DNA of 64,000 nucleotides, taken from contig NZ_CANKYM010000004.1 in NCBI RefSeq assembly GCF_947488185.1, forward strand, positions 413,076 through 477,075, given 5' to 3'. Made by a program: the position numbers and the translations under genes. How positions within the stretch are numbered: the first letter of the stretch is position 1; each line of letters opens with the position of its first letter. The notes beneath the pieces are model-generated. The model was not told where the DNA came from. It saw only the letters and a list, made by a program, of their open reading frames with translations, and did not search any database. Positions 61,502 to 64,000 of this stretch are shown here, piece after piece. The stretch is from an uncultured Roseobacter sp. Lineage in GTDB: Bacteria > Pseudomonadota > Alphaproteobacteria > Rhodobacterales > Rhodobacteraceae.

Positions 61502-63796
61502 ATGACCCGCTTTTCCGCCCCAATTGCCGAACAGATCTGGGATATGAAGTACCGTTTCAAGGAGGCCGACGGCACGCCGAAGGATGTGACGGTCGAAGAC
61601 ACCTGGCGGCGGATCGCCAAGGATCTGGCGCGGGTTGAGAAAAAGCCCGGTCATTGGGAAGAGAAGTTCTACGACGCGCTTGAGGATTTCAAGTATCTGC
61701 CGGCGGGCCGGATCACGGCGGGGGCGGGGACCGCGCGCGCTGTGACCCTCTTCAACTGCTTTGTCATGGGGACCGTACCCGACAGCATGGGGGGTATCTT
61801 CGAGATGCTAAAGGAAGCTGCCCTGACCATGCAACAGGGCGGTGGGATCGGCTATGATTTTTCCACCATCCGTCCGAAAGGTGCGGATGTGCATGGAGTG
61901 GCGGCGGATGCCTCTGGCCCGTTGAGTTTCATGGACGTCTGGGACGCCATGTGCCGCACGATCATGTCCGCGGGGTCGCGCCGCGGCGCGATGATGGCGA
62001 CGATGCGCTGTGACCACCCCGACATCGAGGATTTTATTGCGGCCAAGTCAGATCCGGCGCGGCTGCGGATGTTCAACATGTCCGTGCTGGTCACGGATCC
62101 CTTTATGGATGCAGTGAAGGCAGATGCGGATTGGGAGCTATCCTTTGACGGCAAGACGTATCGGGCCGTGCGCGCGCTGGATCTGTGGAACCGGATCATG
62201 CAGGCGACGTATGATTATGCGGAGCCTGGCGTTATCTTCATTGACCGGATCAATGCCGCCAACAACCTGAATTATTGCGAGACCATTGCCGCGACCAATC
62301 CCTGCGGCGAGCAGCCCTTGCCGCCTTATGGTGCCTGCCTGCTCGGGTCCATCAACCTGTCCCGCCTTGTCAAAGATGCCTTTGAAGAGACTGCAGCACT
62401 TGATTTAGACGCCTTGGATGGGCTTGTCGCCACAGCCGTTCGGATGATGGACAATGTGGTCGATGCCTCCAAGTTCCCGCTAGAGGCACAGGCGGCGGAA
62501 GCGCGGGCAAAACGGCGTATCGGGCTGGGTGTGACGGGGCTGGCCGATGCGCTGTTGATGGTCGGCCTGCGCTACGGGTCCGACGCGGCGGCGCGTCAGA
62601 CGGAGGACTGGCTGCACCGGATCGCCCGCGCCGCGTATCTGGCGTCGGTGGATTTGGCGAAGGAAAAGGGGGCCTTTCCGTTGTTTGACGCAGATGGTTA
62701 TCTGGCGTCGGGCACCATGCAGGCTATGGATGAAGACGTGCGTGAGGCTGTCCGCAAACACGGTATTCGCAACGCGCTGCTGACGTCGATTGCGCCAACC
62801 GGTACGATCAGCCTTTATGCGGGCAATGTGTCTTCCGGGATCGAGCCTGTTTTTGCCTACGCATACACCCGCAAGGTTTTGCAAAAAGATGGATCGCGCA
62901 CCGAGGAAGAGGTGGTGGACTATGCGGTGAACTTATGGCGTGAGAAATTCGGGGATGCGGAACTGCCGGATCATTTTGTGAACGCCCAGACGCTGGCGCC
63001 CTTGGATCACGTGAAGATGCAGGCTGCCGCTCAAAAATGGGTGGACAGTTCAATCTCCAAGACGATCAACTGCCCGGAAGATATAGGTTTCGACGCCTTC
63101 AAAGATGTCTACATGCAAGCCTGGGACACAGGCTGCAAAGGCTGCACAACCTATCGGCCGAATGCGGTCACCGGTTCTGTTTTGAGTGTGTCGGAGGAAA
63201 AGCCGTCCGCAGACGCACCGGAAGTCATCACCAATTCAGACGCAGAGCCGACCACGCCGCATGGCGATGTCATCTATATGTCGGAGCCGCTGGACCGGCC
63301 GAACGGGTTGGAGGGCAATACCTATAAGGTCAAATGGCCCGACAGCGAACATGCGCTTTACATCACCATCAATGACATTGTGATGGGCGGGCGCAGGCGG
63401 CCCTTCGAGGTGTTTATCAACTCCAAGAATATGGAGCACTTTGCGTGGACTGTCGCCTTGACGCGGATGATTTCGGCGGTGTTTCGTCGGGGCGGTGATG
63501 TCTCTTTCGTGGTTGAGGAGCTAAAGGCCGTATTCGATCCGCGTGGCGGGGCGTGGATGCAGGGGAAGTATATACCGTCGATACTCGCGGCGATTGGCGG
63601 TGTGATCGAGCAGCATATGATCGCAACAGGTTTCATCGAAGGTGAGGGTATGGGCTTGAAGTCCGACCCGCAGGCGCAGGTTGTTGGCCTGGATGCACCG
63701 CGAGGTCAGGCGTGTAGCAGTTGCGGCCAATACGATCTGCGCATGGTTGAGGGCTGCATGACCTGTGGGAGCTGTGGGTATTCCAAGTGTAGTTAG
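61502..63796 (+). CDS. nrdJ: Adenosylcobalamin-dependent ribonucleoside-diphosphate reductase (class II)
   Basis: A 764-residue class II RNR making deoxyribonucleotides without oxygen. Catalytic blocks are LFNCFVMGTVPDSMGGI, QQGGGIGYDFSTIRP, the active-site NPCGEQPLPPYGACLLGSINL (about 266-286) and SIAPTGTISLYAGNVSSGIEP. The C-terminus is a Cys-rich tail (ACSSCGQYDLRMVEGCMTCGSCGYSKC) used to re-reduce the enzyme. The 760-residue form is shorter than the ~1200-residue alphaproteobacterial NrdJ. The SD GAGGA is 9 bases from ATG and can be sequestered. No B12 riboswitch was recognised. Confidence 0.95.
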   Translation: MTRFSAPIAEQIWDMKYRFKEADGTPKDVTVEDTWRRIAKDLARVEKKPGHWEEKFYDALEDFKYLPAGRITAGAGTARAVTLFNCFVMGTVPDSMGGIFEMLKEAALTMQQGGGIGYDFSTIRPKGADVHGVAADASGPLSFMDVWDAMCRTIMSAGSRRGAMMATMRCDHPDIEDFIAAKSDPARLRMFNMSVLVTDPFMDAVKADADWELSFDGKTYRAVRALDLWNRIMQATYDYAEPGVIFIDRINAANNLNYCETIAATNPCGEQPLPPYGACLLGSINLSRLVKDAFEETAALDLDALDGLVATAVRMMDNVVDASKFPLEAQAAEARAKRRIGLGVTGLADALLMVGLRYGSDAAARQTEDWLHRIARAAYLASVDLAKEKGAFPLFDADGYLASGTMQAMDEDVREAVRKHGIRNALLTSIAPTGTISLYAGNVSSGIEPVFAYAYTRKVLQKDGSRTEEEVVDYAVNLWREKFGDAELPDHFVNAQTLAPLDHVKMQAAAQKWVDSSISKTINCPEDIGFDAFKDVYMQAWDTGCKGCTTYRPNAVTGSVLSVSEEKPSADAPEVITNSDAEPTTPHGDVIYMSEPLDRPNGLEGNTYKVKWPDSEHALYITINDIVMGGRRRPFEVFINSKNMEHFAWTVALTRMISAVFRRGGDVSFVVEELKAVFDPRGGAWMQGKYIPSILAAIGGVIEQHMIATGFIEGEGMGLKSDPQAQVVGLDAPRGQACSSCGQYDLRMVEGCMTCGSCGYSKCS

Positions 63797-64000
63797 CCGC
63801 TTGGTAATGTAATTGTAAATTGGCCCATAGTTTTTCCTTTATTGCATAATGAATTGCCATTCATTGGAGCATTGTGCAGATATTCCGCCAGTTCGATTCG
63901 ATTGGGATCGCAGAGTTGCTGTAAGAACGCTATTTTGGGTAGGCGCGAGATTTGGACCTGATCAGATCGGCCCAAACCCGACATTCGCTACCCAATTCCG
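63797..64000. other. AT-rich intergenic end of the window
   Basis: After nrdJ the sequence is AT-rich. AATGAAT-TGCC-ATTCATT (63848-63865) is a perfect 7-bp hairpin with no clear U-run. A 63-codon minus-strand ORF lies here but has no SD and unusual codons. No gene is supported to the window edge. Confidence 0.4.

Noticed and set aside
63793..63984. 63-codon minus-strand ORF after nrdJ
   Set aside because: An in-frame stop lies just upstream, there is no SD, codons are AT-rich and it overlaps the nrdJ stop; nothing supports it.

Overview
The window is a contiguous piece of an alphaproteobacterial chromosome (or large replicon), most likely from the Roseobacter group of the Rhodobacteraceae. 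The basis is high GC, the gene orders uvrC-pgsA-moaD-moaE and hisS-hisZ-hisG, a plant-type glutamate-cysteine ligase, DUF1489, a short coenzyme-B12 ribonucleotide reductase, and a C-P lyase cluster laid out as in marine roseobacters. No phage, insertion sequence, rRNA or CRISPR array is visible.

Layout. 1-17.2 kb is a phosphorus-scavenging region. It holds the end of a phytase-like esterase; a Pho-box-preceded phnC-D-E1-E2 transporter with a coupled hexapeptide transferase; a divergent phnM-like/phnF pair; the C-P lyase genes phnG-H-I-J-K-L-N; a 2H-phosphoesterase-like gene (DUF1045) on the other strand; and a second phnM. The clusters together import phosphonates, cleave the C-P bond and recycle the ribose phosphate product. 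A small antisense membrane-protein gene sits between phnI and phnJ. 17.2-25.6 kb is an accessory stretch of exporters (two LysE, two MFS, one of them broken by a stop codon), quinone oxidoreductase, regulators and a small P-loop kinase, with softer codon bias. 25.7-31.9 kb has a DMT permease, a CoxG-like protein, an ABC-2 exporter, an S49 protease, a CaCA antiporter and a pteridine-reductase-like SDR. 32-36 kb carries uvrC, pgsA, moaD, moaE and an FNR-box-preceded uspA. 36-43 kb carries an OmpA/BON protein, ubiA, rsmE, GNAT and gshA. 43.2-53.4 kb has a LysR regulator and a seven-gene purine operon on the minus strand (xdhA-xdhB-xdhC, then ABC ATPase, two permeases and a BMP-family binding protein), in which uptake and oxidation of nucleobases are translationally coupled. 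53.6-64 kb carries dnaE, slyX, hisS-hisZ-hisG, DUF1489 and nrdJ.

The most unusual element is the leader of nrdJ (61.2-61.5 kb). A perfect hairpin is followed by a tRNA-like cloverleaf with an encoded CCA end but a 31-nt 'anticodon loop'. The T-arm strand of this cloverleaf can instead form 12 base pairs with the nrdJ ribosome-binding region. That suggests a tRNA-mimic RNA switch, or a tRNA gene doubling as a translational control element. Other points of interest are tandem PhnF-type operators, overlapping TetR palindromes, DnaA boxes in an AT-rich uvrC leader, and the small gene antisense to the phn operon.
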